DNA of 64,000 nucleotides from Bartonella sp. ML69XJBT (GTDB lineage Bacteria; Pseudomonadota; Alphaproteobacteria; Rhizobiales; Rhizobiaceae): NCBI RefSeq assembly GCF_028618515.1, contig NZ_JAQITB010000001.1, positions 62,001 to 126,000 of the forward strand, read 5' to 3'. Shown piece by piece: positions 18,524 to 28,300 of this stretch (position 1 is its first letter; each line of letters starts with the position of its first letter). The notes under the pieces were generated by a model. It saw only the letters and a program-made list of their open reading frames with translations, ran no database searches and was not told where the DNA came from. The position numbers and the translations under genes were made by a program.

Positions 18524-18916
18524 ATGAAAAAAACTTCTTCTAAGCTACGGTCTTGTGCCGCTTTAAGTCTATTATTCTGCAGTTCAATCAATGCCTTGGC
18601 AGGTTCTTTAGTCATTGAGGTCCCAGATGATCCAGCACCAACAACAGAAATTGCTACCTATCAATGCGATATGAGAAAGAATAAAGAATCTATTGAAGCA
18701 ACCTATTACACTGCTGGTGATATTGCGCTTGTTGATTTCAAATGGAAAGGAAAGCGTATTGTTGGTTCCAATGTTATTGCTGCTTCTGGAGCAAAATATG
18801 TAAGCGGACAATATGTATGGTGGACAACGAAAAATGAGGCTTTATTTTATGATCTCATCAATGATCCAAAAGAAGAAAATCCTATTCGTTGTATAGAAGA
18901 ACAAAGCGCGCAATAA
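18524..18916 (+). CDS. MliC/PliC-like periplasmic lysozyme inhibitor (copy B)
   Basis: A 130-residue paralogue of the preceding gene. It keeps the signal peptide (cleavage near NALA/GS), the conserved IEVPDDPAPTTE segment, the two cysteines (TYQCDMR and PIRCIEE) and SGAKYVSGQYVWWTTKNE, closer to the MliC consensus than copy A. A clear AAAGGAAT ribosome-binding site precedes ATG. The two copies differ most between the first Cys and the VDFKWKG core. It is convergent with mnhG, with about 20 bases between stops. Confidence 0.78.
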   Translation: MKKTSSKLRSCAALSLLFCSSINALAGSLVIEVPDDPAPTTEIATYQCDMRKNKESIEATYYTAGDIALVDFKWKGKRIVGSNVIAASGAKYVSGQYVWWTTKNEALFYDLINDPKEENPIRCIEEQSAQ

Positions 18917-18936
18917 AATAAAAAAGACACTTGATA

Positions 18937-19347
18937 TCAAGAATCGCGCTGGTTCTCATCGCATAACATTTCTTCTAATGTAGGCGGTTGTTCTGTCGTC
19001 TGATGTGATAAAAGAGCCAGCGGTTTTTCTGATGTATTTTCTGAATGATGTCGGTAAGCTGCCGCCTGTGATACCAGCATAGAAGCCACTGGTATCGTTA
19101 CAAGTAAAAAAATCATCAATAATATTTCATGAAAGACAAAATGGTGATCCACAAAAATAGAATAAAGAAACGATGCGATAAGAATACTTCCAGCTCCCCA
19201 ACTTGTACTGAGTGAAAGCATATGCAAACGCTTATAAAAACTGGAAAGACGCACCAATCCTATTGTTCCAATCAATGTGAGACCAGACCCCAATACTAAA
19301 AAAACTGTAATAGCAACAGCAACCACAAGTGAGATATCATCTTTCAT
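18937..19347 (-). CDS. mnhG: Cation/H+ antiporter subunit G
   Basis: The last gene of the Mrp/Mnh/Pha antiporter operon. The 136-residue protein has three membrane segments and the PhaG_MnhG_YufB core GTIGLVRLSSFYKRLHMLSLSTSWGAGSI. A polar C-terminal tail follows about residue 95. It overlaps mnhF by 4 bases. The subunit is needed for assembly of the hetero-oligomeric Na+(K+)/H+ exchanger. Confidence 0.9.
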   Translation of the reverse strand: MKDDISLVVAVAITVFLVLGSGLTLIGTIGLVRLSSFYKRLHMLSLSTSWGAGSILIASFLYSIFVDHHFVFHEILLMIFLLVTIPVASMLVSQAAAYRHHSENTSEKPLALLSHQTTEQPPTLEEMLCDENQRDS

Positions 19348-19625
19348 TCAATAATTTCTCCCCGCATGAGAAATTTTGCCAAAGCAATACTTGATACAGG
19401 ACCTAACAATCCAATAATGAGAGGTGCTACAAAATAAATAGTTGTTCCTGATCGAAGATCAAATGTAAGAAACAAAAGAATAGTTATTACATAAAGAGCA
19501 TCCAATCCCACGATGCGGTCCTGCGCCCGTGGACCACGAATTAATCGAAATAGCGCAAAAATCATTGCCAAACTTAAAAAAAACTGCGACAGAAAAATCC
19601 CCCAATAAAGAATCATCATACTCAT
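19344..19625 (-). CDS. mnhF: Cation/H+ antiporter subunit F
   Basis: A 93-residue protein with three membrane segments and the family motif RLIRGPRAQDRIVGLDAL, then FAPLIIGLLG-like VAPLIIGLLGPVSSIALAKFLMRGE. Four-base overlaps with both neighbours show a translationally coupled operon. Confidence 0.9.
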   Translation of the reverse strand: MSMMILYWGIFLSQFFLSLAMIFALFRLIRGPRAQDRIVGLDALYVITILLFLTFDLRSGTTIYFVAPLIIGLLGPVSSIALAKFLMRGEIIE

Positions 19626-20107
19626 GAGAAAATCTCCAAAAGCAATTGCTCATAGCGTTGTTTAATCGACTGTTGATAATTATATCCATTTTTAAAGTCT
19701 AAAACATGGAGTAAAAGCTCACTATTTTTTCTATTATAAGCAATCCAAACGGTTCCTGGAGTAACAGAGAGAATACATGCTAAAACTGCCAAAGCAGTAC
19801 GACTTTCGAGCAAAAGGGGCACCACAATAAAATCAGAGTGCTGCTTTTGAGATCTTTTTGTCAAAACAAAGCAAGCCACAGAAACATTTGAAATAATAGA
19901 ATCGATAAACACGCGAAAAATTAAACGAAAAACTGCACGCCAACTTTTAACGGTGATTTTTTCCGGCTCAAGAAACCGCATCATCCAACCACTAAACAAA
20001 GCAACGATAATCCCTAAAAGTAATTGACCTAAACTAAAACCATTTAAGGTCAACCACATAAAAACGATTGCCGTACTGAAAAGAGGGAAAGAACAAAAAT
20101 AATTCAT
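19622..20107 (-). CDS. mnhE: Cation/H+ antiporter subunit E
   Basis: A 161-residue member of the MnhE/PhaE family. Hydrophobic N-terminal segments contain LWLTLNGFSLGQLLLGI-type sequence, and the C-terminal half has the conserved SVTPGTVWIAYNRKNSELLLHVLD (SxTPGT motif). It overlaps both neighbours by 4 bases. Confidence 0.9.
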   Translation of the reverse strand: MNYFCSFPLFSTAIVFMWLTLNGFSLGQLLLGIIVALFSGWMMRFLEPEKITVKSWRAVFRLIFRVFIDSIISNVSVACFVLTKRSQKQHSDFIVVPLLLESRTALAVLACILSVTPGTVWIAYNRKNSELLLHVLDFKNGYNYQQSIKQRYEQLLLEIFS

Positions 20108-21729
20108 TGATTGATCTCCCCATTCTCAAAAGAAAAATCTTCTAAAACGCTTCCAATATAGTTTTGAGGATTATATAGAGCTTTAGCTGTTTCAGACATA
20201 TAATGGCTAACAGGAGCAGCTAAAATTGTTATGAGAAAGCACAAAGCCAGCAGAGCAGCAATAGGTGCAAATTCAATCACCTGCACACGCGGAATTCTCC
20301 CTTCAAGAGAAACCCAAAAAGTTCGAGTACCCATTCTTGTGAGAGCAATTAAAGTTGCAAAACCAGATAGGGAGACAAAAATCACAAACAGCCAATCTTG
20401 GTAAGCCGGTAGGAAAACAGATAAATCTCCCTTAGTATGGTTTAAAATTGCCATAAACATCATAAATTTAGCCACGAAACCAGAAAAAGGCGGCAACCCA
20501 ATAATTAAGAGGGCACAGATACAAAAACATCCCCCGAGAATCGCTAAAGTTACTGGTAAATAGGTACCAACTTCATCTTCTTCCTCCTCTTCATCGTCTC
20601 CATAAACTTCCATTGTAACAGTCAAAACATTCGCCGCTACATCCTGACAGCGTTCAACAAGTTCCACCAAAAGAAAAAAAGCACCAAGAGCTAAAGTTGA
20701 AGAAACGATATAAAAGAGTGCGCCTGCTGTCAGTGCTGCATGACCAATCCCAATTGCACTCAACAATGTACCAGAAGAGACAAGAACGCTATAAGCTGCC
20801 AAACGTACCAAAATTTGACTAGCCAAAATTCCAATAAAACCAAAAGCTATAGTAATCAACCCACCGTAAAACAAAATCATGTGACCAAAATAGCTAAAAT
20901 ATCCACTTTCAGGACCAAACCATAACAATGTCAGACGTAAAATAATATAAATACCCACCTTGCTCAAAAGAGCAAAAGAAGCCCCAACGGGTGCTGCTGC
21001 TGCACTATAAGTTGGTATCAACCAAAAATTAAGTGGCCACATCCCTGCTTTGAGTAAAAAAGCGATCCCCAAAAGTGCAGCACCTATTTCAAAGAGAACA
21101 ATATCCGCAGAAGCTATATGTTTTATTTTTACAGCCAAATCAGCCATATTCAAGGTACCAACGACTCCATAAATGAGTGCCGTACCAACGAGAAACAACA
21201 ACGAAGCAACAAGATTAATCACCACATAATGCAATCCAGCACGCACACGTAATTGACCAGAACCGTGCAAGGCAAGCCCATAAGAAGCGGTTAACATCAC
21301 TTCAAAAAACACAAATAAATTGAACAAATCCCCTGTTAAAAAAGCACCATTTATTCCAACCATGAAAAACTGCATCAATGACTGAAAATGAGGACCAGCT
21401 TTATACCAATGCGCCCGTGCAAAAACCAATGCAGCAACCATTAACAAGCTGGAAAGTACAAGCATCATAGCGCTTAAGCGATCAAGGACCAAAATAATTC
21501 CAAAAGGAGAAGGCCAATTGCCAAGACGATAAACCTCTGCAGCTGGTGCAACTTCAAGAATACGCATAACCAATAAAATGGCGATAATAACCAACAATCC
21601 AGCAGAAAACAGACTTATGAATGACTTAAGTTTTGCACGGCGTTCATCATAAAAAAGCAGGAGAGCTCCAGTGATTAATGGTAAAACAATAGGCAAAATG
21701 AGAAGATGGCGCTGGTATTCTTCCATCAT
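20104..21729 (-). CDS. mnhD: Cation/H+ antiporter subunit D
   Basis: A 541-residue, polytopic NuoN/MrpD-like subunit, one of the two proton-channel-like subunits. It has the NADH-dehydrogenase-type core: FFEVMLTASYGL with the conserved glutamate, KAGMWPLNFWLIPTYSAAAAPVGA and LLSKVGIYIILR with conserved lysines. Between membrane segments (about residues 378-391) lies an unusual acidic loop, YGDDEEEEEDEVG, in the place of a shorter loop in most homologues I recall. Overlaps on both sides are 4 bases. Confidence 0.93.
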   Translation of the reverse strand: MMEEYQRHLLILPIVLPLITGALLLFYDERRAKLKSFISLFSAGLLVIIAILLVMRILEVAPAAEVYRLGNWPSPFGIILVLDRLSAMMLVLSSLLMVAALVFARAHWYKAGPHFQSLMQFFMVGINGAFLTGDLFNLFVFFEVMLTASYGLALHGSGQLRVRAGLHYVVINLVASLLFLVGTALIYGVVGTLNMADLAVKIKHIASADIVLFEIGAALLGIAFLLKAGMWPLNFWLIPTYSAAAAPVGASFALLSKVGIYIILRLTLLWFGPESGYFSYFGHMILFYGGLITIAFGFIGILASQILVRLAAYSVLVSSGTLLSAIGIGHAALTAGALFYIVSSTLALGAFFLLVELVERCQDVAANVLTVTMEVYGDDEEEEEDEVGTYLPVTLAILGGCFCICALLIIGLPPFSGFVAKFMMFMAILNHTKGDLSVFLPAYQDWLFVIFVSLSGFATLIALTRMGTRTFWVSLEGRIPRVQVIEFAPIAALLALCFLITILAAPVSHYMSETAKALYNPQNYIGSVLEDFSFENGEINQ

Positions 21730-22067
21730 TGCACCTCACGTCCATCCACGTGATCTGAACCTGTTAATCCGCGTGAAACAAGAAGGATAACCAAAAAGAG
21801 AGCTGTCGTTGCAAAACCAATCACAATTGCTGTTAAAACTAACGCCTGTGGAAGAGGATCAACGTAATTTTCTGGATTAATCACTTTAGTAGGATCAACA
21901 ATCGGCGCAGCATTGCTACGCGGTCTACTCATTGAAAACATAAAAAGATTGACTCCATAGGAGATCAAAGACAAACCAAGAATGACTTGGAAAGTTCGTG
22001 GACGTAAAATGAGCCAAATGCCTGATCCAACAAGAACACCTATAGCCAAAGAAAGAACAATTTCCAT
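21726..22067 (-). CDS. mnhC: Cation/H+ antiporter subunit C
   Basis: A 113-residue NuoK-like subunit with three membrane segments. Key segments are GSGIWLILRPRTFQVILGLSLISYGVNLFMFSM and the conserved DPLPQALVLTAIVIGFATTA. It overlaps the large subunit by one base and mnhD by 4. Confidence 0.93.
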   Translation of the reverse strand: MEIVLSLAIGVLVGSGIWLILRPRTFQVILGLSLISYGVNLFMFSMSRPRSNAAPIVDPTKVINPENYVDPLPQALVLTAIVIGFATTALFLVILLVSRGLTGSDHVDGREVQ

Positions 22068-24988
22068 TAATTTTCCTTCTCTTTCAAAAGAGGTTTCTTA
22101 CCGATTCGATAACTACGAATAGACTGGTGTGCCAGTGCAATTAAAATGAGAACTGTTGCCCCCAAAACAAGAGAAAACACACCAAGATCAAATAAAAAAG
22201 CAGAAGCCATAGGAATCTTTCCAATCAGTGGCAGATGCGTATATTGGAAAAAAGAGGTTAAAAAAGGAGTTCCAAAAAACCAAGCTCCCACTCCCGTCAA
22301 GACTGATAACAACAAACCAAAGCCCATCCAGCGTAATGGCAAAACCTTCAAATGGCTTTCCACCCAACGAATATCACGGGCAAGATATTGCAAAATAAAG
22401 CCTATCGCTAAAGTCACACCACCAACAAATCCCCCGCCTGGAAGATCATGCCCGCGCATAAATAAATAGACAGAAAAAGCGATAATAACCGAAAAGAGCC
22501 ATCCCATAATAACAGCAGGAACAACAAGATAGTTCAAGACGCTATCCCCCACATCCCTATCAGGCTGTTCCATATCAAAAGCTTTCTGAACACGTTGTTG
22601 AAAAGGCGCATCAATACTTTCAGGAGCAGGACGAAAGCGTCGTAAAAGAGCAAAAACCGTGAGTGAAACAACACCTAAGACGACAACTTCTCCCATGGTA
22701 TCAAAACCACGGAAATCAACCAACAACACATTCACAACATTGCGACCACCAGCACCACTATAAGCATTCGTTAGAAAAAAATCAGCAACAGTTGCCCCCT
22801 GAGGACGTGTCATCATTGCAAAAGAAAGCCATGCAACACCAACACCTCCCATAACAGCTATAATGAAATCACGAACACGACGAAAACGCACATAAAAACA
22901 AACATGGTTTGGATCAGGATTATATAAACGCTTAGGCAACCACCGCAAGCCAAGCAATAATAAAACGGTTGTCACCACCTCAACAACCAATTGTGTTATT
23001 GCTAAATCGGGTGCGGAGAGCCACAAAAAGGTTGCACAAGTCATCAAACCAGCTCCACTCAACAGCATAAGTGATGCAAGGCGATGAAATTTTGCTTGCC
23101 AAGCAACCAAAAGAGCACAGGATCCACCTACCAGCCAAACAGCAAGAAAAGGAATATCAAGCGGAAAAAGCGGTAACGATCCCGCTGAAATAAAACCGTC
23201 GTACCAAAGCAAAAGACCAACAAATGCAAAACACAGCAAAAAAATCCAATGTAATTGCATTTGCAAACGACGTGTCGACAAAACTGCTTCCAGCGCCCGT
23301 GCCCATTTCCAAGAAATAATCACCAGAACGCGTTCAAAAATGCGTGTTCCTTTCAAATGACGAAAAAAAGGAGGACCATCATCACAAGATAAAAAATAAC
23401 GATGCCCGAAGACATAAAGCAATCCGCCTCCTGATAAAGCCACAAAACTCATCATTAATGGCGTATTAAGCCCGTGCCAAACAGCCAAACTATAAGGAAT
23501 TGTCATGGATCCTAAAACAGAGACAACAGCATTATCCAAAATAGGTCCTATTGTTAAATTAGGAAAAATACCAACTGCCAAACAAATAAACACCAAAAGT
23601 TCCATAGGTAAACGCATAAAATGCGGTGGTTCATGCGGGGTTTTAGGTAAATTAATAGGTTTTGCCCCTAAAAAAACACCATGAATAAAACGTATAGAAT
23701 AAGTCACACTAAACAGACTAGCGAGCGTTGCCACATATGGTGCAATCCAATCGAGCCATGAGTCCATATGCATTTCAACCGCTTCAGCAAAAAACATTTC
23801 CTTCGACAAAAAGCCATTTAACAAAGGAACTCCAGCCATCGCCGCACTCGCGACCAAAGCAAGAGTTGCTGTAATAGGCATAGTACGATAAAGACCTGTC
23901 AACTTACGCATATCACGTGTTCCGGTCTCATGATCAATAATGCCAGCAGCCATAAATAAAGAAGCTTTAAAAGTAGCATGATTAGCCATATGAAAGATTG
24001 CCGCAACACATGCAAGCGAACTACCAAGGCTTAAAAGTGTGGTAATCAATCCAAGATGACTAATCGTTGAGTAAGCAAGTAACCCTTTTAAATCTTGCTG
24101 GAACATGGAAAAATAAGCACCAAGCAGCAAGGTTGACAGTCCTGAAAAGCCTACCAACCAAAACCAAGTTTCCGTTCCAGAGAGCACAGGCCATAAACGA
24201 ACAAGCAAAAACAACCCTGCTTTTACCATTGTTGCCGAATGTAAATAAGCCGATACCGGTGTTGGAGCAGCCATCGCACCAGGTAACCAAAAATGAAAAG
24301 GAAACTGTGCACTTTTTGTTAATCCTCCCAATAAAATACAAATAAGGACAGGATTATAAAGCACACTTGATCGGATCATCTCCCCAGAATGCAACACCTT
24401 ATCCAAATCAAAACTACCAACAATATGACCAATCAATAAAACACCAATAAAAAGAGCAAAACCACCAAAACCTGTGATTGTTAAAGCCATGCGTGCTCCC
24501 TCACGCGCACTTGCATTATGGTACCAATAACCGATCAACAAAAAAGAAAAAATACTGGTGAGTTCCCAAAAAATAACCAAAAAAACGAGATTGCCAGATA
24601 AGACTATCCCTGTCATTGATCCCATAAAGGCCAGAAAAAAAGAAAAAAAACGCGGTACAGAGTCCGCCTGATCCAGGTAATAACGCGCATAGACAACAAC
24701 AAGAAGTCCAATTCCTGTAATGAGCAAACAAAAAAGCCACGCCAGACCATCCATACGGAAGATCAAATTAACATCCCATTCTGGAAGCCATGAAATATCT
24801 AAACGTACCACGCGATTTCCATGCACCGATGGATAAAGTATAACTGTAAAAAAAAGACTGAAAAGTGCAACAACCCCAGCAAACCATGCTTCATTATTTT
24901 TTGCTGTCGAACGAAACAAACTGATGACAGCACTTCCACCAAAGGGAAGCAAAACGAGCAACATCAACATTGCTTCCCGTGTTGTCAT
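22067..24988 (-). CDS. mnhA: Cation/H+ antiporter subunits A and B, fused
   Basis: The first gene of the operon, 973 residues. Residues about 1-500 are the NuoL-like MrpA core: FWELTSIFSFLLIGYWY, KSAQFPFHFWLPGAMAAPTPVSAYLHSATMVKAG, LLAYSTISHLG. The MrpA C-terminal extension follows (PDLAITQLVVEVVTTVLLLLGLRWLP). The last 150 residues are a complete MnhB domain (FSVYLFMRGHDLPGGGFVGGVTLAIGFILQYLA). The same AB fusion is the known rhizobial PhaAB layout. With mnhC-G the set is complete, so a working Na+ or K+/H+ antiporter for pH or salt homeostasis is expected. Confidence 0.94.
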   Translation of the reverse strand: MTTREAMLMLLVLLPFGGSAVISLFRSTAKNNEAWFAGVVALFSLFFTVILYPSVHGNRVVRLDISWLPEWDVNLIFRMDGLAWLFCLLITGIGLLVVVYARYYLDQADSVPRFFSFFLAFMGSMTGIVLSGNLVFLVIFWELTSIFSFLLIGYWYHNASAREGARMALTITGFGGFALFIGVLLIGHIVGSFDLDKVLHSGEMIRSSVLYNPVLICILLGGLTKSAQFPFHFWLPGAMAAPTPVSAYLHSATMVKAGLFLLVRLWPVLSGTETWFWLVGFSGLSTLLLGAYFSMFQQDLKGLLAYSTISHLGLITTLLSLGSSLACVAAIFHMANHATFKASLFMAAGIIDHETGTRDMRKLTGLYRTMPITATLALVASAAMAGVPLLNGFLSKEMFFAEAVEMHMDSWLDWIAPYVATLASLFSVTYSIRFIHGVFLGAKPINLPKTPHEPPHFMRLPMELLVFICLAVGIFPNLTIGPILDNAVVSVLGSMTIPYSLAVWHGLNTPLMMSFVALSGGGLLYVFGHRYFLSCDDGPPFFRHLKGTRIFERVLVIISWKWARALEAVLSTRRLQMQLHWIFLLCFAFVGLLLWYDGFISAGSLPLFPLDIPFLAVWLVGGSCALLVAWQAKFHRLASLMLLSGAGLMTCATFLWLSAPDLAITQLVVEVVTTVLLLLGLRWLPKRLYNPDPNHVCFYVRFRRVRDFIIAVMGGVGVAWLSFAMMTRPQGATVADFFLTNAYSGAGGRNVVNVLLVDFRGFDTMGEVVVLGVVSLTVFALLRRFRPAPESIDAPFQQRVQKAFDMEQPDRDVGDSVLNYLVVPAVIMGWLFSVIIAFSVYLFMRGHDLPGGGFVGGVTLAIGFILQYLARDIRWVESHLKVLPLRWMGFGLLLSVLTGVGAWFFGTPFLTSFFQYTHLPLIGKIPMASAFLFDLGVFSLVLGATVLILIALAHQSIRSYRIGKKPLLKEKEN

Positions 24989-25229
24989 TCTTAAAACTCC
25001 ATATCATCCTTCAATATTTTGTCATCGACAAAATAAAAATTTACCTTATCACCCCCCTTATCACACACTTAACGATAATAAGATTTAATAAAACTTAAAA
25101 GTGGTTAAAATTTTTAAAAAACAACTGTTACATAAAAAAAGCAGACACTGCATACACACCCCTCTTTATTTTAAGAACGAGAATGAGCACGACAAGGCTT
25201 GAGAGAAATTTTTCTCTATTTAATAATTT

Positions 25230-25715
25230 TCACTTAAAAAAACGCGAAAGACACTGCTTACGAGGACCATGGAAAGGCTGATAACTATTATCGTTTTTAT
25301 TATAAGAACGATAACGCGCCCGACAAGATTCCACGTGTTTTTTAGGCATCCATGGTTGTTTTTTCTCCAAAGAAGAAATTAAAAATACCCTTTTGTCCTC
25401 TAAGACAGTTTTTAATGGCACATGTTTCGTTTCTGAATGTGGTAACGCAGCGAAAGCTGCTTCAGGATACCACCAATTATCTCTATACTTAACATAACCA
25501 CGCCGATAATTATGATATCCCTTAAAACCATTCAGTTCTCTACGCCCTGTCAAAATCAAAGGCACCGAACTCTCGTTAACAAAGTCTGAAGACACCAGTT
25601 TGGCTTCAACATCGCTCTTATCTTGCACCAAATTAACAATATTGGTTGTTATAAGGAAAAAACTGCCCATAAGTACAAGAGCGAAAGCATAATACAATTT
25701 TTTTTTCATACACAT
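25230..25715 (-). CDS. BA14K-family exported protein
   Basis: A 161-residue protein with an N-terminal hydrophobic segment (about residues 6-25) acting as signal or anchor. Its last 35 residues match the BA14K pattern: HVESCRARYRSYNKNDNSYQPFHGPRKQC, with two cysteines and the RYRSY...QP-HGPR-QC signature. BA14K of Brucella is an immunoreactive, lectin-like surface protein. A second short motif, YHNYRRGYVKYRDNWWYP, resembles the RGY...WW repeats of related proteins. It is divergent from nspC with a shared 169-base promoter region. Confidence 0.75.
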   Translation of the reverse strand: MCMKKKLYYAFALVLMGSFFLITTNIVNLVQDKSDVEAKLVSSDFVNESSVPLILTGRRELNGFKGYHNYRRGYVKYRDNWWYPEAAFAALPHSETKHVPLKTVLEDKRVFLISSLEKKQPWMPKKHVESCRARYRSYNKNDNSYQPFHGPRKQCLSRFFK

Positions 25716-25884
25716 AATGCGAATCTCAAACTACAAAAACAAAACGCAGTTACAGAAAGCCTTTCTACCGCTAGACAGAAACAGATTCTTTTTTTAAAAC
25801 TGTTTTTTCTAGAGACATTCTGTTGTTCTTTGTACTAAACGTTGATCTCAAGAATAAGATCCTTCAAAAGAGAATGGATAAGCA

Positions 25885-26982
25885 ATGATAAAAACCCCCT
25901 ATTATCTTATAGATAAATCTAAGCTCATCAAAAATATGGAAGTTATCGATCGCTTACGCAGCATATCTGGAGCAAAAATTTTGCTTGCTTTGAAATGTTT
26001 TGCCACATGGAGTGTTTTTGATGTCATGTCTGAATTTATGGATGGAACTACGTCATCATCCCTATATGAACTGCGTTTGGGAAGAGAAAAATTTGGTAAA
26101 GAAACTCATGCTTATTCGGTTGCTTGGGCAGATCATGAAATTAATGAAGTCTGTAGCTATGCAGACAAAATTATTTTTAATTCCATCCAACAACTTCAAC
26201 GTTTTTCTGATGCAACAAAAACTCTTCAACGAGGTTTAAGGTTAAATCCAGGAATCAGTGCATCCAATTTTGATCTTGCCAACCCCTCCCGCCCTTTTAG
26301 TCGTTTAGGAGAAATCAATCAAAATGCTATAAAAGAAGTTCTACCACTCATAAATGGCCTCATGATTCACAACAATTGCGAAAATGCTGATTTCAATCTT
26401 TTCAATCAAATGCTCAGTCACATGGAAGAAAAATTTGCAGAACTTTTTGTTGCAGTTGATTGGATTAGCCTTGGCGGTGGAATTCACTTTACGGCTGAAA
26501 ATTATCCTTTAGAAACTTTCGCAAAACGTTTAAAAGATTTTTCAAAAAACTATGGTGTTACCATTTTTCTAGAACCAGGAGAAGCTGCTATAACAAAAAG
26601 CACCACACTAGAAGTAAGTGTTCTTGATACATTGTATAATGAAAAAAAACTTGCTATCGTTGATAGCTCCATTGAAGCGCATATGCTTGATCTTCTCATT
26701 TATCGTGAGAACGCCAAATTAGAACCAAATCAAGGACCGTACGAAATTATGATATGCGGAAAATCTTGTCTTGCTGGTGATATTTTTGGAACATTTCAGT
26801 TTCCAGAACCTCTTAAAATAGGTGACAGACTGTCTTTTCAGGATGCAGCCGGTTATACAATGGTCAAGAAAAACTGGTTTAATGGCGTTGCAATGCCTGC
26901 CATTGTTATCAAAGAATTTGATGGTACACTAACACTTCAACGTCAATTTAATTATCATGATTATCAAACAAGTCTTTCATAA
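25885..26982 (+). CDS. nspC: Carboxy(nor)spermidine decarboxylase
   Basis: A PLP-dependent fold-III decarboxylase that turns carboxyspermidine into spermidine. The 365-residue protein has the PLP lysine at K37 (LLALKCFATW), WISLGGGIHFT for phosphate binding, FLEPGEAAI, and CGKSCLAGDIFG with the catalytic cysteine. The next gene encodes carboxyspermidine dehydrogenase, and this pairing is the established alternative spermidine pathway. It has a weak ribosome-binding site and is divergent from the BA14K-like gene. Confidence 0.92.
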   Translation: MIKTPYYLIDKSKLIKNMEVIDRLRSISGAKILLALKCFATWSVFDVMSEFMDGTTSSSLYELRLGREKFGKETHAYSVAWADHEINEVCSYADKIIFNSIQQLQRFSDATKTLQRGLRLNPGISASNFDLANPSRPFSRLGEINQNAIKEVLPLINGLMIHNNCENADFNLFNQMLSHMEEKFAELFVAVDWISLGGGIHFTAENYPLETFAKRLKDFSKNYGVTIFLEPGEAAITKSTTLEVSVLDTLYNEKKLAIVDSSIEAHMLDLLIYRENAKLEPNQGPYEIMICGKSCLAGDIFGTFQFPEPLKIGDRLSFQDAAGYTMVKKNWFNGVAMPAIVIKEFDGTLTLQRQFNYHDYQTSLS

Positions 26983-27040
26983 AAAAGAGCCATTAAAAAC
27001 ATTCTACAACAAGCAGTATTAAAAAGGAGATAAACCTACA

Positions 27041-28279
27041 ATGAAGAAAAATATTCTCATTATTGGTGCTGGAGGTGTTGCACAGGTTGTTGCGCACAAA
27101 TGTGCTCAAAACAACGATATTCTTGGTGAAATTCATATTGCTTCACGAACCCTCAAAAAGTGTGAAGCCATCATTGCCTCTATTAAAGAAAAAAACACTA
27201 TGAAAGAGCAAGGCGTTCTTCAAAGTCACCAACTCGATGCAATGAATATAGAAGAAACTGTAAAACTGATCCAAAAGACCAAATGTAAAATTGTCATCAA
27301 TGTGGGTTCAGCCTTTCTTAACATGTCTGTTCTTTCTGCTTGTATCCAAACCAAATGCGCTTACATTGATACTGCCATTCACGAAGCCCCCCTGAAAATT
27401 TGCGAAACACCACCTTGGTATGGCAATTATGAATGGCCTCGGCGTCAAGAATGTGAAAAAGCTGGGATTACTGCTATTCTAGGTGCTGGTTTTGATCCAG
27501 GCGTTGTGAATGCTTATGCAGCATTAGCGCGTGAGAATTATTTTGATAAGATCACCGATATTGATATTATTGATATTAATGCCGGCACCCATGGACGTTG
27601 GTTTGCCACCAATTTTGATCCAGAAATTAACTTTCGAGAATTTACAGGACAAGTATGGTCTTGGCAAAATAAAAAATGGGTTTCCCATAAAATGTTTGAA
27701 GTCAGTAATGAATGGGATCTCCCAATTGTTGGCAAACAAAAAGCCTATATGACGGGACATGATGAAATTCATTCATTATCCAAAAATCTCGATGTAGAAA
27801 ATGTCCGTTTCTGGATGGGATTTAGTGAACATTACATTACTGTTTTTACTGTTTTGAAAAATCTTGGACTTTTATCTGAACAGCCTATTAAAACGGCAGA
27901 AGGTCAAGAAGTTGTCCCCTTAAAAGTTGTAAAAGCTGTTTTACCCGATCCAGCTTCTTTAGCATCAGACTACACAGGAAAAACCTGTATTGGAGATCTT
28001 ATTAAAGGTGAAAAAGATGGCAAACCAAGAGAAATGTTTATCTATAATATAGCCGATCACAAACAAGCTTTTAACGAAACCGGTGCACAAGGCATTTCCT
28101 ATACCGCTGGTGTACCAGCAGCAGTAGCAGCCCTTCTTATTGCTACTGGTGAATGGGATGTTAAAACAATGGTCAACGTAGAAGAACTACCACCACAACC
28201 TTTTCTCAAATATCTCGATCGCATGGGGCTTTCCACCTGGATAAGAGAGCAACAAGAAGAGAAAAAAATACAGTTTTAA
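27041..28279 (+). CDS. Carboxy(nor)spermidine dehydrogenase
   Basis: A saccharopine-dehydrogenase-like, NADPH-dependent reductase that condenses putrescine with aspartate semialdehyde to give carboxyspermidine. The 412-residue protein has the Rossmann motif IIGAGGVAQVVAHKCAQ near residues 6-22, then GAGFDPGVVNAYAALA and INAGTHG. The C-terminal YTAGVPAAVAALLIATGEW is conserved. The start has AAGGAGAT upstream and lies 58 bases after nspC, so the two form one operon. Together they should let the cell make spermidine without S-adenosylmethionine decarboxylase. Confidence 0.92.
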   Translation: MKKNILIIGAGGVAQVVAHKCAQNNDILGEIHIASRTLKKCEAIIASIKEKNTMKEQGVLQSHQLDAMNIEETVKLIQKTKCKIVINVGSAFLNMSVLSACIQTKCAYIDTAIHEAPLKICETPPWYGNYEWPRRQECEKAGITAILGAGFDPGVVNAYAALARENYFDKITDIDIIDINAGTHGRWFATNFDPEINFREFTGQVWSWQNKKWVSHKMFEVSNEWDLPIVGKQKAYMTGHDEIHSLSKNLDVENVRFWMGFSEHYITVFTVLKNLGLLSEQPIKTAEGQEVVPLKVVKAVLPDPASLASDYTGKTCIGDLIKGEKDGKPREMFIYNIADHKQAFNETGAQGISYTAGVPAAVAALLIATGEWDVKTMVNVEELPPQPFLKYLDRMGLSTWIREQQEEKKIQF

Positions 28280-28300
28280 GTTTATCTGTAGCACTATAAA

